Assembly: GCA_021162545.1 (NCBI GenBank)
Contig: JAGGYM010000004.1
Span: 1 to 32,486 of the forward strand
From: Dehalococcoidia bacterium
GTDB lineage: Bacteria; Chloroflexota; Dehalococcoidia; GIF9; AB-539-J10
Reading direction: 5' to 3'
DNA: 32,486 nt
The notes under the pieces are model-generated. The model was given only the letters and a program-made list of their open reading frames with translations. It ran no database searches and had not been told where the DNA came from. The position numbers and the translations under genes are program-made. Of the stretch, positions 25,622 through 32,486 are shown piece after piece (the first letter of the stretch is position 1; every line of letters starts with the position of its first letter).

Positions 25622-27571
25622 TTACTCATCCGACTGCCATAACATCACGCGATAACATCTGAGGCAGCGCTTCGCCTCTTCCTGAGCCGCCTCACGAGTG
25701 AGACCCACTTCCACCTCAGGAAAACCAGGAATTCTACCAGCCACCGGCAGACAGCCTACAGGCTGCGGTGCTCTGCTTATCGTGGATTCTTTTTCCCTTT
25801 GAGCAGAAAGAGCTGCACTCTGCCCGGCACGGGAGGCACCCGCACTGCTAACTGCCTCTCCTTTCCTTAAATACCGGTCGATGCTCCGAGCTGCTCTGTT
25901 ACCAGCCGCCACAGCTTCGATCAAAATGGCGGGGCCAGTCACACAATCTCCAGCGGAAAATATTCCTTTTTCACTCGACTGGCAGGTTTCGGGGTCGGCA
26001 TCCACCGTTCCATATCTGGAGATCTTCACTTTGTCTTCACCAGCCAGGCAGGACAAATCAGCTTCCTGTCCAATAGCTGCAATAACCATATCGGCATTCA
26101 CAACGAACTCCGAGCCCTCAACAGGGACGGGGCTCCTCCTGCCACTGGCATCAGGTTCACCCAGCTCCATCTTAACGCACTCAAGCCCCACCAGCCCGGT
26201 GCCCTCTGTCAATATCCCGGTGGGCGCAACCAGATAGCTTATCTTCACGCCTTCTTCTATCGCGCCCTCTATTTCTCCTTCTCTCGCCGGCATCTCCACC
26301 CGCGAGCGACGGTACAATATATTCACGTCCTTAAACCCAAGCCTCAAGCAACTCCGGGCACAATCCACCGCCACATCGCCTCCACCCACTACCACCACCC
26401 GCCCCACGGGGACTACCCTTTTGCCCAGATTAACATCGCGCAGGAACTTCACCCCATCGACAAACCCCTCATACCCTCGATCCTCACCCTCAACACCCAT
26501 CGCCCTGCCTTTATGAGCGCCAACCGCGACAAATATCGCCTTATAGCCATTCTTCCACAGGTCTGCAATCGTTATATCTCTACCAACCCTGGTATTGAAT
26601 CTAATCTCAACCCCCGCTCCCCTGATGATATCAACCTCCCTGTCCAAAACAGCCTTGGGCAAGCGATATGCAGGAATACCCACTGCCGCCATACCACCCG
26701 CCACGGACAACTCCTCAAAAATGGTAACCCGATATCCCGCCAATGCCAGGTTGTAACCAGCAGCCAGGCCAGCAGGCCCTGCACCTACAACAGACACCTT
26801 CTCTCCTCCTTCACCGAAGATGGAAACCGGGGGAATCTGCCCCACCTCCATCTCCCAATCAGCCGCGTGCCGCTTCAGTGCTCTTATGGCCAGCGGACCA
26901 TCGATATCGTTCCTCTTGCAGACTTCCTCACAGGGAGCCGTACAGACGCGCCCCAGCGTTCCCGGCAAGCAGACACCCTGGCGTATCAATTCCAGAGACG
27001 CATCCTGTCTTTGATTCCTTATCAGTTCTATATAGCCAGGAATATCCAAATGTGCCGGACAGGCTTCCATGCAAGGAGCAGTGACTTTCACATGGTAAGC
27101 CGGGGCTGAGATAGCTTTTTTGTTCTTTATCAGGTCAAGATATGCTTCCCGATAGTATTCGATACTGTCGAGCACCGGCACGGGCGCAGTTTGCCCCAAA
27201 ACGCACTTGGCGTTATCCTTCATGCCCTTGCCCACCCACTGCAGTAACTCGATATCTCCTTCTCTGCCTTCCCCTTTCAACAACCGTCCCAGAGTCTCCA
27301 CGATAACGCTGATGCCAATGCGTCCAACAGCACACTCACCACAGGCGAGCTTCTGAACCTCCCTGGCATAGGCATAAGCCATATCCACGACGTTGGCCTT
27401 CTCGTCCACCACCAGGAATCCATCCCAGCCCATGAAGGCCTTCACCCTGGCGGGGTCGCATTCCAGGGGCAAATTCAATTCTTCAACCGGAGCACAGACC
27501 TCGGCCTCCAGACCCCTGTTATCAACGACTTTACCGGCCCAACTGCTGAAAACGACCTTTTTAAAATCCAT
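25622..27571 (-). CDS. FAD-dependent NAD(P)-binding oxidoreductase (GltD/NfnB-like) with N-terminal NuoF-C-like Fe-S domain
   Basis: N-terminus ACGECAVGRIG...LQWVGKGMKDNAKCVLGQTAPVPVLDSIEYYREAYLDLI resembles the NuoF C-terminal region; then CMEACPAHLDIPGYI, CTAPCEEVCKR, VVGAGPAGLAAGYNLALAGYRVTIFE, VVVGGGDVAVDCAR. Confidence 0.87.
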   Translation of the reverse strand: MDFKKVVFSSWAGKVVDNRGLEAEVCAPVEELNLPLECDPARVKAFMGWDGFLVVDEKANVVDMAYAYAREVQKLACGECAVGRIGISVIVETLGRLLKGEGREGDIELLQWVGKGMKDNAKCVLGQTAPVPVLDSIEYYREAYLDLIKNKKAISAPAYHVKVTAPCMEACPAHLDIPGYIELIRNQRQDASLELIRQGVCLPGTLGRVCTAPCEEVCKRNDIDGPLAIRALKRHAADWEMEVGQIPPVSIFGEGGEKVSVVGAGPAGLAAGYNLALAGYRVTIFEELSVAGGMAAVGIPAYRLPKAVLDREVDIIRGAGVEIRFNTRVGRDITIADLWKNGYKAIFVAVGAHKGRAMGVEGEDRGYEGFVDGVKFLRDVNLGKRVVPVGRVVVVGGGDVAVDCARSCLRLGFKDVNILYRRSRVEMPAREGEIEGAIEEGVKISYLVAPTGILTEGTGLVGLECVKMELGEPDASGRRSPVPVEGSEFVVNADMVIAAIGQEADLSCLAGEDKVKISRYGTVDADPETCQSSEKGIFSAGDCVTGPAILIEAVAAGNRAARSIDRYLRKGEAVSSAGASRAGQSAALSAQREKESTISRAPQPVGCLPVAGRIPGFPEVEVGLTREAAQEEAKRCLRCYRVMLWQSDE

Positions 27572-28493
27572 CGTAAAACAAAACCTTCTCTACGAGCTCA
27601 GCGTATTTGGCCTCAACTTTCTCCTGTATCTCTTTTATCATCTCCGGAGTAAGATGCTTGAACCTTCCTTGAAGTTTGAGATAGTCCTCAACGGAGCGCA
27701 ACTGAGGAGGATCAATATTCAAAGTGTACTTCCCGTTTTCCACTTCATAAAGGGGAAAAACCCCCGTCTCAACCGCCAGACGTCCAATCCTGACGCTTAA
27801 ATCAGAAGGCGTTCTCCAACCCGTAGGGCAGACAGACAAAATGTGGAGGTAAGCGGGCCCTTCAATGTCCCTGGCCTTCTTCACTTTATTCATGAGGTCA
27901 AAGGGGTAACTGGGAGAGGCAGTGGCAACGTAGGGAATATTATGGGCTACAGCGATAGCCGGCATATCTTTCTTCCATGTGTTCTGCCCCATGCTTATCT
28001 TGCCCACCGGTTGTGTGGTGGTGGCAGCGCCAAAGGGAGTGGCACTGGAGCGCTGGATCCCGGTGTTCATATAGGCTTCATTATCGAAACAAATATAGGT
28101 AAAGTCGTGACCCCTTTCCAGAGCGCCCGATAAAGCCTGAACGCCAATATCAGCAGTGGCACCATCCCCTGCCATGGCTACCACCTTTGTCCTGGAGGAA
28201 GCTTTCCCCTTGCGAGTCAAAGCTTCTCTGCCGGCTACTACTCCTGAGGCCACCGCTGCCGTGTTTTCAAATAAGGTGTGAATCCAGGGAACTTCCCAGG
28301 ACGTGTAGGGAAGCTGCGTTGAAATAATCTCCATGCACCCCGTGGCCATAACCACAATGACGTTTTTCCCCAGGGCCTTCATTACCATTCTCACCGCCAG
28401 AGCCTCACCACACCCCGAGCACGCGCGATGTCCCGGAGCGAAATTCTCCTTCTTCTCCAGTAAGCGGGGAACATATAGCGCTAAAGTTTCCAT
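27561..28493 (-). CDS. porB: Pyruvate/2-oxoacid:ferredoxin oxidoreductase beta subunit
   Basis: FAPGHRACSGCGEALAVRMVMKALG, VVAMAGDGATADIGVQALSGALERGHDFTYICFDNEAYMNTGIQRS. Confidence 0.94.
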   Translation of the reverse strand: METLALYVPRLLEKKENFAPGHRACSGCGEALAVRMVMKALGKNVIVVMATGCMEIISTQLPYTSWEVPWIHTLFENTAAVASGVVAGREALTRKGKASSRTKVVAMAGDGATADIGVQALSGALERGHDFTYICFDNEAYMNTGIQRSSATPFGAATTTQPVGKISMGQNTWKKDMPAIAVAHNIPYVATASPSYPFDLMNKVKKARDIEGPAYLHILSVCPTGWRTPSDLSVRIGRLAVETGVFPLYEVENGKYTLNIDPPQLRSVEDYLKLQGRFKHLTPEMIKEIQEKVEAKYAELVEKVLFYDGF

Positions 28494-29662
28494 TATTCTC
28501 TCACCCCGATTATCTCAACCTCACCCAGTCTTCCCGCATCAGCCTTTTTGCGGGCATTCCGTATCATATCCTCAAAACCCTCAGTCGTGATATCCCTACC
28601 TCCCAATCCACCAATAAAGCCGGCGACCTGCGGTTTCTTGCTCAGCGGATACAATGCCGCCTGTACCTCAGAGCAAACAGGACCCGGCCCACCAAAGGAA
28701 ACAGCGCGGTCAAGTACAACAAGCAAATCTGCCTGAGACGCCACCTGACGAAATTCTTCAAAGGGGAACGGGCGCCACAGGCGCAACCGGATCAGACCTA
28801 CTTTTTCTCCCGATTCTCTCAACCTGTCGATGGCCTCCATGGCTACTTCGCTGAAGCTCCCCATGGTGAGAAGCAGAACGCTGGCACCATCAGCCCTGTA
28901 GGTCTCCACAGGCGAATAACGTCGTCCAAAAACGCCTTCAAACTCCTGCCACGCCTGCAAAATTACCTTCTTCGAGTTCCTCAAGGCCACATCCTGAGAC
29001 TTCTTGGCTTCAATATAAAGTTCCGGCGTGGCAAAGTCCCCCATGGTCAAGGGCTTGCGCGGATCGAGAACATAAGGACGAGGCAACTCAGGAAGGAATT
29101 TGTCCACTTCTCCCTGTTCGGGAATCAGAACAGATTCGATAACATGAGAAAGATGAAAGCCGTCAATATTAATCGCCGTGGGCAGAAGTACTTCCACGTC
29201 CTCAGCGATGCGGAAGGCACACAGGGTCAAATCAAAGGCCTGCTGTCCATTCTCAGCAAACATCTGGACCCAACCAGAATCCCTGGCAGCCATGATATCG
29301 GAATGGTCCCCCCAGATACTCAGCGGAGATGACAAGGCCCGGTTACATATCGCCATGACCACGGGTAGCCTCATCGCTGAAGCTACCGGCAATACTTCGT
29401 GCATTAATTCAAGCCCCTGTCCTGCAGTGGCAGTGAAAGTCCTCACCCCCATTGCCGCAGCGCCGAGACAACCACTCATCGCCGAATGCTCGGATTCTAC
29501 AGGGATGTAACTAGCATTCAAATCACCATCGGCAACCATCTGGGCAATGCGTTCAATGATGTGCGTTTGCGGAGTAATGGGATACGCAGAAACGACATCG
29601 ACTCCTGCCAGCCTGACTGCTTCAGCTATAGCGAGGGAAGATTCTAATCCTACCCTTTTCAT
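28493..29662 (-). CDS. porA: Pyruvate/2-oxoacid:ferredoxin oxidoreductase alpha subunit
   Basis: VVSAYPITPQTHIIERIAQMV, ESEHSAMSGCLGAAAMGVRTFTATAGQGLELMHEVLPVAS. Confidence 0.94.
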   Translation of the reverse strand: MKRVGLESSLAIAEAVRLAGVDVVSAYPITPQTHIIERIAQMVADGDLNASYIPVESEHSAMSGCLGAAAMGVRTFTATAGQGLELMHEVLPVASAMRLPVVMAICNRALSSPLSIWGDHSDIMAARDSGWVQMFAENGQQAFDLTLCAFRIAEDVEVLLPTAINIDGFHLSHVIESVLIPEQGEVDKFLPELPRPYVLDPRKPLTMGDFATPELYIEAKKSQDVALRNSKKVILQAWQEFEGVFGRRYSPVETYRADGASVLLLTMGSFSEVAMEAIDRLRESGEKVGLIRLRLWRPFPFEEFRQVASQADLLVVLDRAVSFGGPGPVCSEVQAALYPLSKKPQVAGFIGGLGGRDITTEGFEDMIRNARKKADAGRLGEVEIIGVRE

Positions 29663-30543
29663 GCTTTTGCCTCTTCAACCATCGTTATTGCCTGTGTCCA
29701 GCACTCACGGGCGCAGATACCACATCCCTTACAATAGTAATAGTTAGCTTCGAAATAACCCTGCTCATTCTGCTCAACACAACCTTCAGGGCAAAAGAGC
29801 ATACAAACGCCACACTTGATGCACCTGTCATGGTCCCATATAGGACGGTCCGACCTCCAATCTCCCGTGCGATAACTTCTGGCATTTCCTGCATCAGTCA
29901 CCACGCCACCGGGAAGCAGCTCCTGCCAGGAAGGCCACGTCACTTCTCCAAATGTTTTCTCAGGTCGCTGAGAAACGGCCCCCTGCGCAGCGATAGAGAC
30001 TTCGTCGTATGCCCGGCGACAGGCAGCGATGTTTTTCTCTGCCAGTTTGCCAAAGCGCTCTCCCAACGGCTCAGCCAGCGATTCCAGCTTAACTACTCCG
30101 GTTACTTTGACCATAGCTCCCAGCATAGCGGTATTGACAATGGGAATCTTCAATACTTCCATGGCAATAGCGGTGGCGTCAACCACGGCGAGCGTCCATG
30201 GCCCCTCAAATTCTGACTTTATGTCAAGTAGTGATTTAGAGCTGTTTATAATAAGTACCCCGCCTTCCTTGAGCCCGCGCGTAACATCGATGATACCCAG
30301 AAGGCCAGGGTCCAGAACCACCACAATATCCGGCTGAGTTACGGCAGACCTCATGCGGATATGTTCGCTGTCGCTGATACGATTGAAAGCAAGAACCGGC
30401 GCGCCTCTCCTCTCCGGACCAAAACTGGGAAAGGCCTGCGCGAACTTACCTTCCTCTATTGCCGACAACCCCATGACCTCAGCCGAGGTTACCGCCCCCT
30501 GCCCACCCCTGCCATGCCAGCGAATTTCCGTAAGCTTGCTCAT
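29659..30543 (-). CDS. Pyruvate:ferredoxin oxidoreductase gamma-delta fusion subunit
   Basis: Gamma domain EIRWHGRGGQGAVTSAEVMGLSA...FPSFGPERRGAPV followed by delta-type ferredoxin CIKCGVCMLFCPEG...CKGCGICAREC. Confidence 0.93.
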   Translation of the reverse strand: MSKLTEIRWHGRGGQGAVTSAEVMGLSAIEEGKFAQAFPSFGPERRGAPVLAFNRISDSEHIRMRSAVTQPDIVVVLDPGLLGIIDVTRGLKEGGVLIINSSKSLLDIKSEFEGPWTLAVVDATAIAMEVLKIPIVNTAMLGAMVKVTGVVKLESLAEPLGERFGKLAEKNIAACRRAYDEVSIAAQGAVSQRPEKTFGEVTWPSWQELLPGGVVTDAGNARSYRTGDWRSDRPIWDHDRCIKCGVCMLFCPEGCVEQNEQGYFEANYYYCKGCGICARECWTQAITMVEEAKA

Positions 30544-30560
30544 TCTCTATTAACTACTCC

Positions 30561-30632
30561 TACCCCTGAAGGGACTCGAACCCTTGCATCTGGCTTCGGA
30601 GGCCAGCGCTCTATCCTCTGAGCTACAGGGGC
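30561..30632 (-). tRNA. tRNA-Arg (anticodon CCG), CCA not encoded
   Basis: Reverse strand GCCCCTG acceptor, CTGGC-CTCCGAA-GCCAG anticodon arm, AAGGG-TTCGAGT-CCCTT T-arm; discriminator A followed by GGA, not CCA. Confidence 0.93.
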
Positions 30633-30743
30633 CCAACCTGGAAATGAAGGATATCATAAAAACACTGATTACTCAAAAAACTGGTGGAGACAGGATTGGC
30701 TGCAGGCAAAGCTCAGGAGTTACAGAGCATGTCCCGTGTTCCT

Positions 30744-30772
30744 TTGACAAAACGCACGATTGCTGGTAGTCT
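30744..30772 (+). promoter_or_regulatory. Candidate promoter of the tat operon
   Basis: TTGACA-N17-TAGTCT with TGG before the -10. Confidence 0.55.
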
Positions 30773-30794
30773 AACGGCAAAAGGAGGCAGCACA

Positions 30795-30989
30795 ATGAGA
30801 CCACCAGGTCCATGGGAAATAGGCCTTATTCTGGTTATCGTCCTGGTTATCTTTGGTGCCGGCAAGCTCCCACAGGTATTTCGCTCCGCGGGGCAGGGCC
30901 TGAGAGAGTTCCGCAAGGCAAGAGAGGGTGAACTCGACGAAGAAAAGGAAACCAGCAAAACCTCAAGCAAACCTGCCAGGAAAAAATAA
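30795..30989 (+). CDS. tatA: Sec-independent translocase TatA
   Basis: Start reassigned from 30684 to ATG 30795 after AGGAGG: MRPPGPWEIGLILVIVLVIFGAGKLPQVFRSAGQGLREFRKA. Confidence 0.9.
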   Translation: MRPPGPWEIGLILVIVLVIFGAGKLPQVFRSAGQGLREFRKAREGELDEEKETSKTSSKPARKK

Positions 30990-31013
30990 GGTCTTCCACT
31001 AAAAAGAACGGCC

Positions 31014-31223
31014 ATGGGCTTCTGGGAAGTACTGCTTATTCTTCTTATCGCCTTCATAGTTGTCGGACCTCAAAAATTGCCATCGGTAGCCAGGGAGATG
31101 GGTAAAGGCGTTCGTTGGTTCCAAAAATCATACAAGGACTTCAAGGTTACAGCTATGAAAGAGCTTGAAGTTAACGACGATGATAACAAGGGTACCTCCC
31201 AGTGCAACGAGAAGAAAAACTGA
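31014..31223 (+). CDS. TatA/TatB-family protein
   Basis: MGFWEVLLILLIAFIVVGPQKLPSVAREMGKGVRWFQKSYKDFK. Confidence 0.88.
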   Translation: MGFWEVLLILLIAFIVVGPQKLPSVAREMGKGVRWFQKSYKDFKVTAMKELEVNDDDNKGTSQCNEKKN

Positions 31224-31969
31224 CGGTCAGTGCACACCTGCTGGAGCTCCGTAGCAGGCTAATCAAATCAGTAATAGCTGTAGGGGCAGGAATTGCCATC
31301 ACTTTCCCGTTGACTCCTTATATCTTTCGTATCCTCGAATCAAGAGCTGGTGACATAGACCTTATCTTCATCCACGTCACTGAGATGATTGGCACTTATA
31401 TGAAAGTGTCGCTTTATTGTGGGATAGCCCTGGCTCTACCATACCTTATTTATCACCTGGTGATGTTCATTTCTCCTGCGCTCAGGAAGAGCGAAAAGAA
31501 ATATGTTTACCTCTGCCTGCCCATAGTAGCCATCCTCTTCGCGGCGGGTGTTTGTTTCGCCTATTTTATATTTCTCCCCCCTGCGATTAAGTTCCTCCTC
31601 ACCTTCGGGGGGGACATCGCCATGCCCATGATAACCATAGGCAACTACGTTTCGCTCGTGACAAGGCTGCTACTGGCCGTGGGGCTGATCTTCGAAATCC
31701 CCCTGGTCATCACGCTACTGGCCAAGCTGGGCATAGTCAGCCCACAGAAACTTGCCCGGTGGAGAAAGTGGGCACTCCTGATTGCCTTTATTGCCGCCGC
31801 CATTATCACTCCAACCATCGACCCCCTCAACCAGACGCTGCTAGCCCTGCCCATAATTGCCCTGTATGAAATGAGTATATGGCTCTCCAAGCTGGTCTAT
31901 CCCAGGAAGGCCGCAACAGTTTCCTCCGAGGCCACAGATGACCAGGGCCCGGAAGTTAAGCCCTCCTGA
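31202..31969 (+). CDS. tatC: Sec-independent translocase TatC
   Basis: SAHLLELRSRLIKSVIAVGAG; six-TM pattern; GLIFEIPLVITLLAKLGIVSPQKLARWRKWALLIAFIAAAIITPTIDPLNQTLLALPIIALYE; overlaps upstream gene by 22 nt. Confidence 0.95.
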   Translation: MQREEKLTVSAHLLELRSRLIKSVIAVGAGIAITFPLTPYIFRILESRAGDIDLIFIHVTEMIGTYMKVSLYCGIALALPYLIYHLVMFISPALRKSEKKYVYLCLPIVAILFAAGVCFAYFIFLPPAIKFLLTFGGDIAMPMITIGNYVSLVTRLLLAVGLIFEIPLVITLLAKLGIVSPQKLARWRKWALLIAFIAAAIITPTIDPLNQTLLALPIIALYEMSIWLSKLVYPRKAATVSSEATDDQGPEVKPS

Positions 31970-32019
31970 ACCCATTAACAGGCTCCTGACAACTTATCTG
32001 CCAGGGCTCCCCTCTTTCT

Positions 32020-32048
32020 TTGCAACGCACTCACACTAAGATTATAAT
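32020..32048 (+). promoter_or_regulatory. Candidate promoter of the CCA-adding enzyme gene
   Basis: TTGCAA-N17-TATAAT; -10 ends 8 nt before ATG 32057; no Shine-Dalgarno. Confidence 0.6.
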
Positions 32049-32056
32049 ATGTCGCA

Positions 32057-32486
32057 ATGTCCACTTCTCAAATCACCAGTCCTTTTGTCTTGCCGGACAA
32101 ATTACATGAGTTCCTCAGCCAGCAAAATTGCCGGAGTTATGTCATCGGGGGATTCGTCCGCGACTGGATTATGGGGCAGCAAAGCAGTGACATCGACATC
32201 GCCATAGAAGGGAATGCCCTGAGCATAGCCGAAAAGGCGGCCAAAAAACTTGATGGCAAATTCGTCTTGCTCGACGAGAACAACAAGATAGGCCGGGTCG
32301 TGGTTGACAGCGGAACTGCCCGGGATACAGGTGCGGAGGAAAATGTACCGGGCATCGATAAGAAAAAACAGTGGCATTTCGATTTTTCTTCCTTCTCCGG
32401 CAGTATTGAATCCGACCTTGCCCGCCGTGATTTCACCGTGAATGCCATGGCAGTAGATCTGAATCAATTAAAAGAAAACTGCCAGC
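32057..32486 (+). CDS. CCA tRNA nucleotidyltransferase/poly(A) polymerase family, N-terminal part (runs off right edge)
   Basis: Manual translation MSTSQITSPFVLPDKLHEFLSQQNCRSYVIGGFVRDWIMGQQSSDIDIAIEGNAL...ESDLARRDFTVNAMAVDL, no stop to the edge; GGxVRDxxxG and RRDFTxNA signatures. Confidence 0.92.
   Translation, partial: MSTSQITSPFVLPDKLHEFLSQQNCRSYVIGGFVRDWIMGQQSSDIDIAIEGNALSIAEKAAKKLDGKFVLLDENNKIGRVVVDSGTARDTGAEENVPGIDKKKQWHFDFSSFSGSIESDLARRDFTVNAMAVDLNQLKENCQ

Noticed and set aside
26513-27109. 198-aa forward ORF
   Set aside because: Antisense to the GltD-like fusion gene.
30361-30621. 86-aa forward ORF ending EGTRTLASGFGGQRSIL
   Set aside because: Antisense of the PFOR gamma-delta gene start and of tRNA-Arg; known false pattern.
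30633-30681. Full promoter for tRNA-Arg(CCG)
   Set aside because: A good -10 (TATGAT, 30658-30653) but no acceptable -35 at 16-18 nt spacing; not listed as a feature.

Overview
The window reads as an ordinary chromosomal segment of an anaerobic bacterium. A Dehalococcoidia-like Chloroflexota host is my inference, not proven. I see no CRISPR array, transposase, prophage or rRNA. From left to right: a type IV pilus PilB/PilC pair (-); a REP-like repeat block; a large BNR/Asp-box surface protein (+); a small winged-helix gene pair; a GH3-family acyl-adenylating enzyme; a 7TM-GAF-GGDEF-HD-GYP c-di-GMP protein; tRNA-Leu/Arg/Val; NUDIX; VTT/DedA-like; tRNA-Ala; a HicB-like fragment (-); ApbE plus a complete rnfCDGEAB operon (+); a ProW/ProV-like transporter (-); a secreted gluzincin-like protein (+); tRNA-Pro (-); a five-gene pyruvate:ferredoxin oxidoreductase cluster with NuoF/GltD-fusion and NuoG/HoxU-like subunits (-), headed by tRNA-Arg; TatA/TatB/TatC (+); and a truncated CCA-adding enzyme (+). 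The most interesting signals are: (i) recurrent TTGnnA-N17-(-10) promoter-like sequences 8-12 nt from start codons without Shine-Dalgarno sites (candidate leaderless genes), with matching promoters almost abutting the mature 5' ends of two tRNA genes; (ii) a PilB ATPase with two tandem degenerate Mrr/restriction-endonuclease-like domains; (iii) a NuoF-C/GltD fusion that has lost one cluster cysteine, encoded with PFOR in a genome segment that also carries Rnf; (iv) a gluzincin-like secreted protein with EEWLH instead of HExxH; (v) a tRNA-Val followed after 2 nt by a start codon.
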